Shown: positions 16,553 through 24,813 of the stretch, in pieces
How the letters are laid out: each line of letters opens with the position of its first letter
Numbering within the stretch: the first letter of the stretch is position 1
DNA from: Nocardia exalbida NBRC 100660
GTDB taxonomy: Bacteria; Actinomycetota; Actinomycetes; Mycobacteriales; Mycobacteriaceae
NCBI RefSeq assembly: GCF_000308575.1
Contig: NZ_BAFZ01000159.1
Span: 1-54,348 of the forward strand
Length of the DNA: 54,348 nt
Reading direction: 5' to 3'
Notes under the pieces: generated by a model
The model's database searches: none
Told to the model about the DNA's origin: nothing
Seen by the model: only the letters and a program-made list of their open reading frames with translations
Program-made: the position numbers and the translations under genes

Positions 16553-17850
16553 CGGGCCACGCCCTCCGCGACGTCGAACTCCAGATGCAGCGAAGTGAGC
16601 CCGCGCAGGATGAACGTCGGCAGATAGCGGTAGTCGCGCGCGCCCTCGGGGCCGTGCACGCTCTCGTCGATCCGGAAGCCGGTGGTGCGCTCGAGCAGCC
16701 GTTCGATGGCGACCCGCGCTTCGGCCCGCGCCAGCGGCGCACCGGGGCAGGTGTGCACTCCGCGCCCGAAAGCCAAGTGCGAGCGGGCATTGGAGCGTTC
16801 CGCCGCGAAGGTGGTGGGGTCGTCGAATCGGCGCGGGTCCCGGTTCGCGGCGCCGTTGACCACCATCAGGACCGTGCCCGCGGGCACCTCGGTCCCGCCG
16901 ACGGTCGTGGACACCTTGGCCAGCCGGAAATCGCCCTTGACCGGGCTCTCCATCCGGAGGCACTCCTCGATGAAGTTCTGGATGCGGCTGCGGTCCTCGC
17001 GCAGGTACTGCTGGATGTCGGGGCGCTCGGCCAGTATCTTCAGCGCCGAACTGAGCAGCCGGACGGTGGTCTCCTGTCCCGCCGAGAAGAGGTTCGCCGC
17101 CACCCGGACCACATCGAGCACCTCGGGCTCGCGCCCGTCCGGGAACGTCGCGGTGGCCATGCTGGTCAGCACGTCGTCCCGCGGGTTCATCCTGCGGTCC
17201 GCGACGTACTCGGAGAACTTTGCGTAGAGGAATTCGATGGGGTTGTGCGACATGTTCTCCCCGGCGGTACTGCCGACGCTGGAGCCCTCGCGGTGCGGAT
17301 CGCGTTGCAGCGCCTGCAGGAACGCCTCCTGATCGCCCTCGGGGACACCCAGCAGGTCGGCGATCACGTAGAGCGTGAAGGGGCCCGCGAATTCGCGCAT
17401 GCAGTCCCCCTTGCCCTTGGCCAGGTACTGATCGAGCATCCGGTCGGCGATCGCCCACATCGCCTGCTCGTTCTCCTTCAGGCGTTTCGGGGTGATCAGC
17501 CGCATCAGCAAGGCGCGGTGATCGGTGTGCACCGGCGGGTCGAGGGTCGGCAGCTGGTCGCTCATCGGGAGCGTGTCCCGATGCTCGGCGATGAGGGCGT
17601 CGACGTCGGTCGCCCCCTCCAGCGATACCGGGAATCCGGGGAACGGACCGGTGACCGAGATGCAGGAGGAGAACCGTTCGACGTCGTTGTAGACCTCGAG
17701 CGCCTCCTCGTAACCGGTCACCATCATCACGTCGTGGTGCTTCTCGCGCGTCACCGGGCACTGCTCGCGCAGCGCGTCGAAGTACGGATACGGATCGGCG
17801 ACCAGCTCCTGCCCGAGGAAGAAGTCCAGATCCTGGAAGTTTTTCACCAC
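16549..17850 (-). CDS. Cytochrome P450 monooxygenase (second)
   Basis: A 433-residue P450 from GTG 17850. Seen: the I-helix LFSAGQETTVRLL, ExxR at ECLR (EECLRMESP) and the haem loop AFGRGVHTCPGAPLAR with Cys368. The start was chosen because GAAGGGA precedes it; the frame is open to 17955, but that extension covers the divergent operator at 17918. The I-helix GQETT lacks the common AGxDTT order, having Gln-Glu before Thr-Thr, as in several terpene and steroid P450s. It shares little sequence with the P450 at 9838, so it probably oxidises a different position. It is paired with the ferredoxin downstream and diverges from an ACAD pair. Confidence 0.92.
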   Translation of the reverse strand: MVKNFQDLDFFLGQELVADPYPYFDALREQCPVTREKHHDVMMVTGYEEALEVYNDVERFSSCISVTGPFPGFPVSLEGATDVDALIAEHRDTLPMSDQLPTLDPPVHTDHRALLMRLITPKRLKENEQAMWAIADRMLDQYLAKGKGDCMREFAGPFTLYVIADLLGVPEGDQEAFLQALQRDPHREGSSVGSTAGENMSHNPIEFLYAKFSEYVADRRMNPRDDVLTSMATATFPDGREPEVLDVVRVAANLFSAGQETTVRLLSSALKILAERPDIQQYLREDRSRIQNFIEECLRMESPVKGDFRLAKVSTTVGGTEVPAGTVLMVVNGAANRDPRRFDDPTTFAAERSNARSHLAFGRGVHTCPGAPLARAEARVAIERLLERTTGFRIDESVHGPEGARDYRYLPTFILRGLTSLHLEFDVAEGVAR

Positions 17851-17917
17851 TCGACGATCCCTTCGACGCCCGGCCGGCACCGCCAACGGCGTGATTTGCC
17901 GGTCGACTTCCGTGATT

Positions 17918-17932
17918 GAGAATATGCCTCTC
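17918..17932. promoter_or_regulatory. GAGA-N7-TCTC operator-like palindrome
   Basis: GAGAATATGCCTCTC lies in the 140-bp region between the divergent P450 (minus) and acyl-CoA dehydrogenase (plus) starts. One bound repressor could control both directions. Third member of the four-site family. Confidence 0.6.
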
Positions 17933-17990
17933 ATCTGTGAGTATGAGATTTCCATATCTAGCGCCGCGCGTCAACCGAAGGACCGGCATC

Positions 17991-19145
17991 ATGAGCCTCG
18001 AACCCACCGCCGATCAGCGGTTTTTCCAGTCGACCACCCGTGATTTCCTCGCAGGCACCGTCCCGGTGGGTACCGTGCGAGCGCTCGGCGCGTCCGGAAC
18101 GGGATTCGACCGGTCCTGGTGGCGGCGCGGCGCGGAACTGGGATGGACAGCCATGCTGGTGCCCGAAGAATTCGGTGGCGGAACGGTTTCCGGGCGGGCG
18201 ATGACCGAGCTCGCCTTGGTGGCCGAAGAACTCGGTCGCGCCTGCGCGCCCGGCCCGTTCGTCACGACCAACGCGGTCCTGGCCGGGCTCTCCTCGGACG
18301 CGAGTCGTTTCGCCGAGGCCCTCACCGCCATCGCCGCGGGCGAGACGATCGCGACGTGGGCGGTCTACGAACCGGGCCGAGGCTTCGACGCGCTCTCCCC
18401 CGGCTCCGGCGCCACCGGCCGGGCCGCGCGCACCAGGGCCGAACCCGACGGCCGCGGTTACCGGCTCAACGGTGTGAAAGACCGCGTGGAGTCGGCCGAC
18501 CAGGCGGACCTGTTCCTGGTGACCGCCGAGAGCGCCGACGGCCCGGTTCAGCTGCTGGTGCCCGCCGACGCCCCGGGCGTGAGCGTCACACCGGCGTGGA
18601 CCCTGGACCTGGTCCGCCGCACCGCGCGTGTGACGTTCGAGGACGTCGCGGTGCCCGCCGACGCTGTGCAGGTGGGCGCAGGCGCCGCCGACGCGATCCG
18701 GGCGCAGGCGCACACGGCGGCCGCGCTCACCGCCGCCGAGATGGTCGGCGCCACCGACACCGCGCTGGCCGCGACGTTGACCTGGCTGTTCGACCGCTAC
18801 ACCTTCGGCAGGCAACTGGCCTCCTACCAGGCGCTCAAGCACCGGATGGCCGACAACAAGACGTGGCTGGAAGCGTGCCGGGCCACCGCGACCGCCGCCG
18901 CGGCGGTCTGGGACGACGACCCGGCGAGCGCGGAGGAGGCGATCAGCATCGCGAAGTCGTATGTGGGAGCGAAGGCCCCCGTGATCGCCCAGGACTGTGT
19001 GCAACTGCACGGCGGCATCGGCGTCACCTGGGAACACGACCTGCACCTGTATCTGCGCCGCATCACCCTGGGCCGCGCCCTCTACGGCACTCCCGAAGAG
19101 CACCGGCGCCACATCACCGATCTACTCGACACGGCAGCCGCGTGA
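17991..19145 (+). CDS. Acyl-CoA dehydrogenase subunit (QLHGG-type, pair 1)
   Basis: A 384-residue FadE-like protein. Seen: GWTAMLVPEEFGGG, a middle beta domain, YTFGRQLASYQALKH, VQLHGGIGVTWEHD and LGRALYGTPEEHRR. The motif pattern, shortened N-terminal region and adjacent larger ACAD gene match alpha2-beta2 acyl-CoA dehydrogenases such as FadE28-FadE29 of mycobacteria, in which neighbouring genes supply two different subunits and each active site lies between them. ATG 17991 has AAGGA upstream; the longer frame covers the promoter. The next ACAD gene starts 34 bp downstream. Substrate: probably a branched or ring-attached acyl-CoA. Confidence 0.88.
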   Translation: MSLEPTADQRFFQSTTRDFLAGTVPVGTVRALGASGTGFDRSWWRRGAELGWTAMLVPEEFGGGTVSGRAMTELALVAEELGRACAPGPFVTTNAVLAGLSSDASRFAEALTAIAAGETIATWAVYEPGRGFDALSPGSGATGRAARTRAEPDGRGYRLNGVKDRVESADQADLFLVTAESADGPVQLLVPADAPGVSVTPAWTLDLVRRTARVTFEDVAVPADAVQVGAGAADAIRAQAHTAAALTAAEMVGATDTALAATLTWLFDRYTFGRQLASYQALKHRMADNKTWLEACRATATAAAAVWDDDPASAEEAISIAKSYVGAKAPVIAQDCVQLHGGIGVTWEHDLHLYLRRITLGRALYGTPEEHRRHITDLLDTAAA

Positions 19146-19179
19146 ACCGAATCGAACTCGCTTGGAAGGCACCTACGCT

Positions 19180-20409
19180 ATGACCACGGATCTGGAGCCC
19201 GTCGAAGACTTCCGTGCACGTGCGCGGACCTGGTTGCGCGACAACCTGCCCCCGGCTTCGGCCGCGGAATACAAATCCGACACCGAGGAGGCGTGGGACC
19301 GCGCCCGGCAACTGCAACGGATTCTCCACGACGGCGGCTTCGCCGGGATCTGCTTCCCCGCGCAGTACGGTGGCCTCGGCCTCACCACCGCCCACCAGCG
19401 GGCGTTCACCGAGGAATCGATTCCCTACGAGATGCCGCTGCTGCTGAACGTGCCGACGCTGGCCATCTGCGCGGCGAGCCTGCTCGATCTCGGCACCGAG
19501 GAGCAGAAGCGCGCGCACCTGCCCGCCGTACTGCGCGGCGAGGAGATCCTGGCACAATTCCTGTCCGAGCCGCGCGGCGGGTCGGATCTGGCCGGGCTCA
19601 CCACCCGCGCGGAGCGCGACGGCGATCGCTGGATCCTCAACGGATCCAAGATCTGGAGTTCCGGCGCCTACGCCGCCGACTACGGCCTGTGCCTGGCTCG
19701 AACCAACTGGGAGGTCACCAAGCACCGCGGGCTCACCATGTTCCTGGTGCCGGTGCACGCCGAAGGCGTGACGGTGCAGCGGATCAAACAGGTGACCGGC
19801 TCGACCGAGTTCTGCCAGGAGTTCTTCGACGACGTCGCGCTGCCCGAGGAGGCGGTGCTCGGCCAGGTGGACGGTGGCTGGGACGCCGCGTCCCGGCTGC
19901 TCTACCACGAGCGGGCCGCACTGGGCGGCACCTCGCCGTACACCAGCGGCGCCCGCCCGCACCTGGGTGGCGAGGCCGACCGGTTGCTCGAACTCGCCCG
20001 CGCCACCGGCCAGTGGAACGACCCCCGCACCAGGGAGGACATCGGCGAGGCGCGGGCCATGAACGTGGTACGCGACCAGCTCATAGCGCACATCTCACGG
20101 GCGATCGCCTGCGGCGAGCTACCACCCTCCGCCGGCGCCATCACCCGGCTGTTCACCGCCGAGAATGCCTGGCTGCAAACCGATCTCGCGGTACGCATCG
20201 CCGGGCCCACCGCGGCCACCCACAGCCCCGGGGACGCGGCCGACACGACCGAGGTCGGCCTCGACTACCTGTTCCGCTCGGCGTGGAGCCTGGCGGGCGG
20301 CAGCACCGAGATGGCGCGCAACGTCATCAGCGAGCGCGTGCTGGGCATGCCCCGCGAGTTCGCCGCCGATCGCGACGTCCCGTTCAACCAGGTCAAGCAC
20401 GGCCGATGA
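19180..20409 (+). CDS. Acyl-CoA dehydrogenase subunit (GGSTEM-type, pair 1)
   Basis: A 409-residue ACAD. Seen: GFAGICFPAQYGGLG, LSEPRGGSDLAGLTT (FAD/substrate loop), WILNGSKIWSSGAYAAD and the C-terminal LAGGSTEMARNVISERVLGMP, typical of the partner subunit in heteromeric FadE complexes. ATG 19180 follows GGAAGG. With the 17991 gene it would form one alpha2-beta2 dehydrogenase that makes an enoyl-CoA and passes electrons to an ETF not encoded here. It ends the plus operon; beyond it lie only gene remnants. Confidence 0.9.
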   Translation: MTTDLEPVEDFRARARTWLRDNLPPASAAEYKSDTEEAWDRARQLQRILHDGGFAGICFPAQYGGLGLTTAHQRAFTEESIPYEMPLLLNVPTLAICAASLLDLGTEEQKRAHLPAVLRGEEILAQFLSEPRGGSDLAGLTTRAERDGDRWILNGSKIWSSGAYAADYGLCLARTNWEVTKHRGLTMFLVPVHAEGVTVQRIKQVTGSTEFCQEFFDDVALPEEAVLGQVDGGWDAASRLLYHERAALGGTSPYTSGARPHLGGEADRLLELARATGQWNDPRTREDIGEARAMNVVRDQLIAHISRAIACGELPPSAGAITRLFTAENAWLQTDLAVRIAGPTAATHSPGDAADTTEVGLDYLFRSAWSLAGGSTEMARNVISERVLGMPREFAADRDVPFNQVKHGR

Positions 20410-20458
20410 CCCGGGAAGGCTGGTGCGATCACGCACCACTACGCATGCCGCGCGACGA

Positions 20459-20695
20459 CTACTGAGGACGGATCGGCCCCGGCCCCGGCGGGGTCAAGGC
20501 ACGCAGGCAGAAGGCTGTGATGCGCTCGACGTCGCCGTCGGCCGGTTCACTGCGCTGCCGCAACCGCTCGGCCAGCGTGCCGATGGTGGCGTGGCGATCA
20601 GCGCCGCGTCCGAATCCGGTGCGGCGCTGCCCAACTCAGCGAGCGTGTCGCGCAACAGGACGGCCGGCGCGGCGTCCACCATGCCCGGTCCCGCC
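20459..20695 (-). pseudogene. TetR-family regulator remnant (C-terminal part, frameshifted)
   Basis: Read on the minus strand, two frames join to look like a TetR ligand-binding C-terminus: MVDAAPAVLLRDTLAELG and PDSDAALIAT in one frame, then IGTLAERLRQRSEPADGD and ERITAFCLRALTPPGPGP ending at TAG (20459-20461) in another. The switch falls near 20590-20597. There is no helix-turn-helix domain: upstream sequence belongs to an unrelated crotonase remnant on the other strand. This appears to be a decayed, truncated regulator; a sequencing indel is possible for the frameshift but would not restore the N-terminus. Confidence 0.6.
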
Positions 20696-20700
20696 GCGGG

Positions 20701-20943
20701 CGCGGTCCGGGCCCCGCGGCGTTCCAGAGGACGGCGCTGGCCGCCTGCAAAGAGCTGGTGCGGCTGTCGGCCACCGACGCCACCCGCGCGGCCGCTCGCC
20801 TGAATTACTGGCAGGAAACCGTATTCACCAGCGCCGACGCCAAGGAGGGCGCACAGGCGTTCCTGGCGAAGCGGCCGCCGGTGGCCGCGCTGCGGCATGT
20901 GGCCGACGGCCGCGCGATCGGCAAGGTGCTGGTCGACCTATAG
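20701..20943 (+). pseudogene. Chimeric remnant: crotonase C-terminus joined to quinone-reductase C-terminus
   Basis: The plus-strand frame reads ALAACKELVRLSATD, then LNYWQETVFTSADAKEGAQAF and AKRPP, the usual end of an enoyl-CoA hydratase (compare YTSEDAQEGPRAFAEKRSP at 21.5 kb). It then continues without the crotonase terminus into HVADGRAIGKVLVDL, the typical last residues of an NADPH:quinone/zinc alcohol dehydrogenase. The N-terminal halves of both are missing and there is no convincing start; GTG 20758 is inside the helix. It therefore reads as a deletion scar joining two genes, adjacent to a TetR remnant in opposite orientation. Confidence 0.55.
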
Positions 20944-21028
20944 GACGGTCAGCCGGTGGACAGACGCCGGAGCCGGCGGGACCGACCGTATTCGTTGCGC
21001 TGCGGTAGAAGTCGCGCCACCGCACGGG

Positions 21029-21340
21029 TCATACGTAATCGACTGTCACCGACGGGGTCTGCGGAACGGACTGGCAGGTCAGCACGTACCCGTCGGCCAC
21101 GTCCTCCTCGGTCAACGCGTCGTTCACCCGCATCTCGACGCGGCCCGCGACGAGGCGCGCCATACAGGTGCCGCAATTGCCCTCCTCACAGGCGAACGGC
21201 GGGTTGAGCCCGGCTCGCTTCGCGGCTTCCAGCACCGTCTCGTCGGGGCGCACGTCGATGGTGGACCGCGCGCCGTCCACCAGGACGGTCGCCACGCAGG
21301 TGGCCGTCTTCGACGACTCGGACAGTGGGGATGCGGCCAT
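21029..21340 (-). CDS. [2Fe-2S] plant-type ferredoxin
   Basis: A 103-residue stand-alone [2Fe-2S] ferredoxin. Seen: C51-x4-C56-x2-C59 in FACEEGNCGTCMARL and C89 in LTCQSVP, the spacing of plant-type clusters also found at the C-terminus of oxygenase reductases such as KshB. ATG 21340 is preferred because AGGAG lies 8 bp upstream; GTG 21349 is also in frame but sits on that site. It may deliver electrons to the Rieske oxygenase encoded at 41326, which has no ferredoxin of its own, but that is inference. Confidence 0.9.
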   Translation of the reverse strand: MAASPLSESSKTATCVATVLVDGARSTIDVRPDETVLEAAKRAGLNPPFACEEGNCGTCMARLVAGRVEMRVNDALTEEDVADGYVLTCQSVPQTPSVTVDYV

Positions 21341-21412
21341 GACGCACACTCCTGATCAATGGGGATCGCACAACGCCGGTGACGCGCCGACCGGCGCCGC
21401 CGGGGCGTAGAT

Positions 21413-21426
21413 TGAGCACTCGCTCA
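21413..21426. promoter_or_regulatory. Inverted repeat TGAGC-N4-GCTCA upstream of ferredoxin
   Basis: TGAGCACTCGCTCA is a perfect 5-bp-arm dyad 73 bp upstream of the ferredoxin start, in the 156-bp gap behind the crotonase gene. It resembles TetR-type fatty-acid operators and differs from the other two dyad families here, so the ferredoxin may have its own promoter and regulator. Confidence 0.4.
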
Positions 21427-21496
21427 GCATGCTGTGCACATGCGTAGCATGGTTCTTCCGGCTGGGTCAAGAGGAGGACCGCGCCGGGGGCCCGGG

Positions 21497-22264
21497 TCAG
21501 CGGCCCGTCCAGCGCGGGCTGCGCTTCTCGGCGAACGCGCGGGGACCCTCTTGCGCGTCCTCGCTCGTGTAGCAGTGCACCGAGGCGTGCCGGGCGGCTT
21601 GCAGCGCGGCCGAGCGGCCCATTTCGGTCGCGAGCATGACCGTCTCCCGCGCGGCCCGCACCGACAGCGGAGCGCCCGCGAGGATCTCGGCGGCCAGCTC
21701 GAGCGCCGCGTCCAGGAGAACCTCGGGTTCGGCCAGCCGGTTCACCAGTCCGATCTCGTAGGCCCGCCGCGCATCGATCGGCTTTCCGGTCAGCAGCAGC
21801 TCCATCATGATCCGCTGCGGGATCATGTGGATCAGCGGCGCGGCCCACGGCGAACTGCGACCCACCTTGACCTCGGTGACCGCGAAGGTCGCCGTAGTGC
21901 TCGCGACACACAGATCGCATGCCTGGGCGATCATCCAGCCCCCGGCGAACGCCGCGCCGTTGACCGCCGCGATCGTGGGCTTGGACAGCTCGATGGTGTC
22001 GTAGGGCAGCGGGTACATCTCGCGCGGCGGCACCGTCATGCCGGTGGCCACCATCTCCTCGAGATCCCCTCCCGCGCAGAACGCTTTCGGTCCCGCGCCG
22101 GTCAGGATCGCGACGCGCAACGCGGGATCGCGCTCGAATCGGTCCCAGGCGTCGAACAGCCCCTCTCGCACGTCCCGCGCCAGGCAATTGCGCCGTTGCG
22201 GCCGATTGAGCGTGATGATCGCGATCCCGTCGGAGCGGGCGTCGAAGACAACGGCGTCGGACAT
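21497..22264 (-). CDS. Enoyl-CoA hydratase/isomerase (crotonase family)
   Basis: A 255-residue crotonase. Seen: LNRPQRRN, the oxyanion-hole segment KAFCAGGDLEEM, NGAAFAGGWMIAQACD, KVGRSSPWAAPL and the C-terminal YTSEDAQEGPRAFAEKRSP. The residue at the first catalytic Glu position is in the stretch TEVKVGRSSPW, with no Glu after the loop, so hydratase activity is uncertain; isomerase or ring-cleaving hydrolase activity is possible. ATGA overlap with the CoA transferase at 22264 indicates tight coupling. Third gene of the minus operon beginning at 24707. Confidence 0.88.
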   Translation of the reverse strand: MSDAVVFDARSDGIAIITLNRPQRRNCLARDVREGLFDAWDRFERDPALRVAILTGAGPKAFCAGGDLEEMVATGMTVPPREMYPLPYDTIELSKPTIAAVNGAAFAGGWMIAQACDLCVASTTATFAVTEVKVGRSSPWAAPLIHMIPQRIMMELLLTGKPIDARRAYEIGLVNRLAEPEVLLDAALELAAEILAGAPLSVRAARETVMLATEMGRSAALQAARHASVHCYTSEDAQEGPRAFAEKRSPRWTGR

Positions 22265-23535
22265 CAGAAACCTCTCCGCTGGACGACGCGCGCCGCCCGC
22301 TCCAGTTCGTCGCGGAAATCGGGATGCGCCACGGCGATCAGCCTGCGGGTGCGCTCGGCCAGCGTCCGCCCGGCGAGTTCGGCGGCGCCGAATTCGGTGA
22401 CGATCACGTCCACGTCGCTGCGCGCCGTGGTGACCGGCCCGGACAGTGCCGCGGTGATCCGGCTGACCGTCCCGCCTTTGGCGGTGGAGGGCAGTGCGAT
22501 GATCGCGTGACCCCCCGGCGAACGAGCGCCTGCCCGGACGAAGTCCACTTGGCCCCCTGTCCCGCCGAGATAGGACGCACCGCTCTGTTCGGCGTTCACC
22601 TGCCCGGTCAGGTCGACCTCCACGGCGGAGTTGATGGTGACCAGCCGTTCCAGTCGCGCGAGCACGCCCGCGTCGTGGGTGTAGTCGGTCGCGCACATCC
22701 GGATCGCCGCATTGCGGTCGGCGAACCGGTACAGGCGCTCGGTGCCGATGAGCGCGCCGGTGACCGACACCCCGCGATCGATGGTTTTGCGCGCGTTGGT
22801 GATCGCGCCCGACTCGACCAGATCGACCAATCCGTCGCCGATCATCCCCGAATGCACACCGAGATCGGTGCGGTCGTGCAGCAGGCGCACCACGGCGTCG
22901 GGTACGGCGCCGACCCCGATCTGCAGCACCGCGCCGTCCTCGATATAGGCCGCCGCGTGCGCGGCGATCGCTTCATCGACCGGGCCGATCCGGGCGGGCG
23001 GCACCTGCACCGGCGGCCGGGAAACCCGCACCGCGTAGTCGATCCGAGCTCCGGGCAGCCGTTCGCCCAGCGTGAAGGGCACTTGGTCGTTGACCTCGGC
23101 GACCACGACGCGCGCCGCCGCCACCGCCGCGCGCACATGGTCGCTGACCAGGCCGAAGCTGTGGTCGCCGTGCTCGTCGGCTGGACTCACCTGCACGAAA
23201 GCCACGTCGCAGCCGAGGATTCCGGCTTCGATCATCGGCCCCACCCGGCTGATGTGGCAGGGGACGATGCCGAGCCGATGCTCCTTGGTCAGCGATCGCA
23301 GCGCGCCGATCGCGCCCATGCTGGACAAGGTGAAGGCTTCGGTCGCGGCCGGGGTGAACAGACCGGAGAAGCTCGTCGCGATGAACGCCGACAACCCGCC
23401 GATCGCACCGCCCTGTGCGATGAGCGCCTCGATCAAGGTGGCCGGCTCGCCGCACGCCTGCCCGACCACGATGCGGTCACCGGCCCGCAGGATCGTGCTG
23501 AGGTCCAGGTCGGCGGCCTCGAGCAGCGCGGTCAC
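22264..23535 (-). CDS. Acetyl-CoA hydrolase/transferase-family CoA transferase
   Basis: A 423-residue protein of the class I CoA transferase group (4-hydroxybutyrate/acetate CoA transferase-like). Seen: an N-terminal alpha/beta half with PCHISRVGPMI and VSPADEHGDHSFG, then QIGVGAVPDAV, HSGMIGDGLVDLVESG, NSAVEVDLTGQVNAE and VTEFGAAELAGRT. The family forms a glutamyl-CoA intermediate; I cannot fix the catalytic Glu without alignment. It probably transfers CoA from a small acyl-CoA to a pathway acid. It overlaps both neighbours by ATGA, so CaiB-type transferase, this enzyme and the crotonase are made together. Two chemically different CoA transferases in one operon is notable. Confidence 0.87.
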   Translation of the reverse strand: MTALLEAADLDLSTILRAGDRIVVGQACGEPATLIEALIAQGGAIGGLSAFIATSFSGLFTPAATEAFTLSSMGAIGALRSLTKEHRLGIVPCHISRVGPMIEAGILGCDVAFVQVSPADEHGDHSFGLVSDHVRAAVAAARVVVAEVNDQVPFTLGERLPGARIDYAVRVSRPPVQVPPARIGPVDEAIAAHAAAYIEDGAVLQIGVGAVPDAVVRLLHDRTDLGVHSGMIGDGLVDLVESGAITNARKTIDRGVSVTGALIGTERLYRFADRNAAIRMCATDYTHDAGVLARLERLVTINSAVEVDLTGQVNAEQSGASYLGGTGGQVDFVRAGARSPGGHAIIALPSTAKGGTVSRITAALSGPVTTARSDVDVIVTEFGAAELAGRTLAERTRRLIAVAHPDFRDELERAARVVQRRGF

Positions 23536-24707
23536 CGCTGGACCCGGCCGTTCGGAAGGTCATCGGCGGCGGGCCGCAACCGGCCGACCACCTCGGCGGT
23601 GTCGGCGCCGAGCCTGGGTGCTGGTCCCGCGATGTGGCCGGGAGTGCGGGAGAACCACGTTGGCGGACCAGGAAAGCGAACCGATCCATATGGTGAATCC
23701 ACGGTTTCGAAGAAGTCCGTGTCGGCGAGATGCGGATTGTCGAAGAGTTCGTCCAGCGACCGCACCGGTGCGGCCGGAATGTCCAGCGAGCGCAGCAGTT
23801 CCAGCCATTCGGCCGTGCTCCGCGCACGGAACGTTTCGGCGAGACGGGCGTAGACGATGTCGATCCTGGCCGCGCGCTGCTCCAGCGTGGCGAACTCCGG
23901 CCCGGCCCACGGCGGGCGCACCGCCTCGACGAATGCCGTCCACTGCTTGTCGTTGTAGACCAGCGCGGACAGGTAGCCGTCCGCGGTGCGATAGGGCTTG
24001 CGGTCCGGCGTCACCGCGCGCGGGTAGGCCGCGGGGCCGAGCGGGGGGTCGAACATGGCCCCGTTGGCGTGCTCGACCAGCATGAACGCGGCCATCGTCT
24101 CGAACATCGCGACCTCGACTTCCTGCCCCTCCCCGGTGCGTTCCCGGTGGAACAGCGCCATCGTGGTCGCGTACAGCGCGGTCATCCCGGCGATCTTGTC
24201 GGCCATGATGGTGCCGACGTACCCGGCGGCACCGGTGAGCCGCTCCTGCACGTACGGCAGTCCGCACTCGGCCTGGATCGTGTCGTCGTAAGCGGTACGG
24301 CCGGCGTCCCGGCCGCGGCGGCCGTAGCCGTAGCAATTGGTGTAGACGATCGAAGGATTCAGCGCGGCCACCTCGTCGTAAGCGAAGCCCAGCCGGGCGA
24401 TCGCGGAGGCGCGCATCGAGTGGATGAACACGTCGGCCTCTGCGACGAGCTCGCGCAACGATCGCTTGCCGTCCTCGGATCGCAGGTCCAGCACCACGCT
24501 GCGCTTGCCCCGGTTGACGTTGACGAAGACGCCGCCCATCCCCCGTTCCGGGCCCACCGAGATGTAGCGGGTGTTGTCCCCGTCCGGCGGCTCTATCTTG
24601 ATCACGTCCGCGCCCATGTCGGCCATGATCTGCGTGCAGTACGGGCCCATGACCATCGCCGTCAGATCGACGACCCGGAGCCCCACGAGCGGACCACGAT
24701 GTTCCAT
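23532..24707 (-). CDS. Class III CoA transferase (CaiB/BaiF family), second copy
   Basis: A 391-residue protein from ATG 24707 (GGAAGAGG about 8 bp upstream; the frame is open to 24734). Seen: LVGLRVVDLTAMVMGPYCTQ, MGADVIKIEPPDGDNTRY, RGKRSVVLDLRSEDG and the ADKIAGMTALYAT segment. The aspartate nucleophile expected in the family lies in or near this central region. Catalyses CoA exchange between acids, probably activating a pathway intermediate. First gene of a four-gene minus unit, divergent from the CoA ligase at 24814 across about 106 bp that holds a GntR-type operator site. Confidence 0.88.
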   Translation of the reverse strand: MEHRGPLVGLRVVDLTAMVMGPYCTQIMADMGADVIKIEPPDGDNTRYISVGPERGMGGVFVNVNRGKRSVVLDLRSEDGKRSLRELVAEADVFIHSMRASAIARLGFAYDEVAALNPSIVYTNCYGYGRRGRDAGRTAYDDTIQAECGLPYVQERLTGAAGYVGTIMADKIAGMTALYATTMALFHRERTGEGQEVEVAMFETMAAFMLVEHANGAMFDPPLGPAAYPRAVTPDRKPYRTADGYLSALVYNDKQWTAFVEAVRPPWAGPEFATLEQRAARIDIVYARLAETFRARSTAEWLELLRSLDIPAAPVRSLDELFDNPHLADTDFFETVDSPYGSVRFPGPPTWFSRTPGHIAGPAPRLGADTAEVVGRLRPAADDLPNGRVQR

Positions 24708-24781
24708 CGCCACGCCTCTTCCACCACCCTCCACCGCCGCCGGATCACCATCCGACCAGCGGCCGTGAGCCTATCTGATGA

Positions 24782-24795
24782 ATCTTTGCAAGGAT
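24782..24795. promoter_or_regulatory. GntR-type operator, site 3 (ATCTT-N4-AGGAT)
   Basis: The core ATCTTTGCAAGGAT and downstream flank ATAG(T)(G)ATAT match the sites at 37450 and 38697 over roughly 25 bp, with one arm mismatch. It overlaps an ATG (24778) that could be taken as the CoA-ligase start, which argues for the downstream GTG at 24814. It lies between divergent CoA-ligase and CoA-transferase genes. Confidence 0.65.
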
Positions 24796-24813
24796 AGTGA
24801 TATCAAGGATGCT

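Noticed and set aside
17851..17955. N-terminal extension of the second P450
   Set aside because: The added residues have no P450 character and cover the operator at 17918; GTG 17850 has a ribosome site.
24778..24813. ATG 24778 as CoA-ligase start
   Set aside because: It lies inside the conserved GntR operator and has no ribosome site; GTG 24814 with AAGGA is better, though a leaderless start cannot be excluded.
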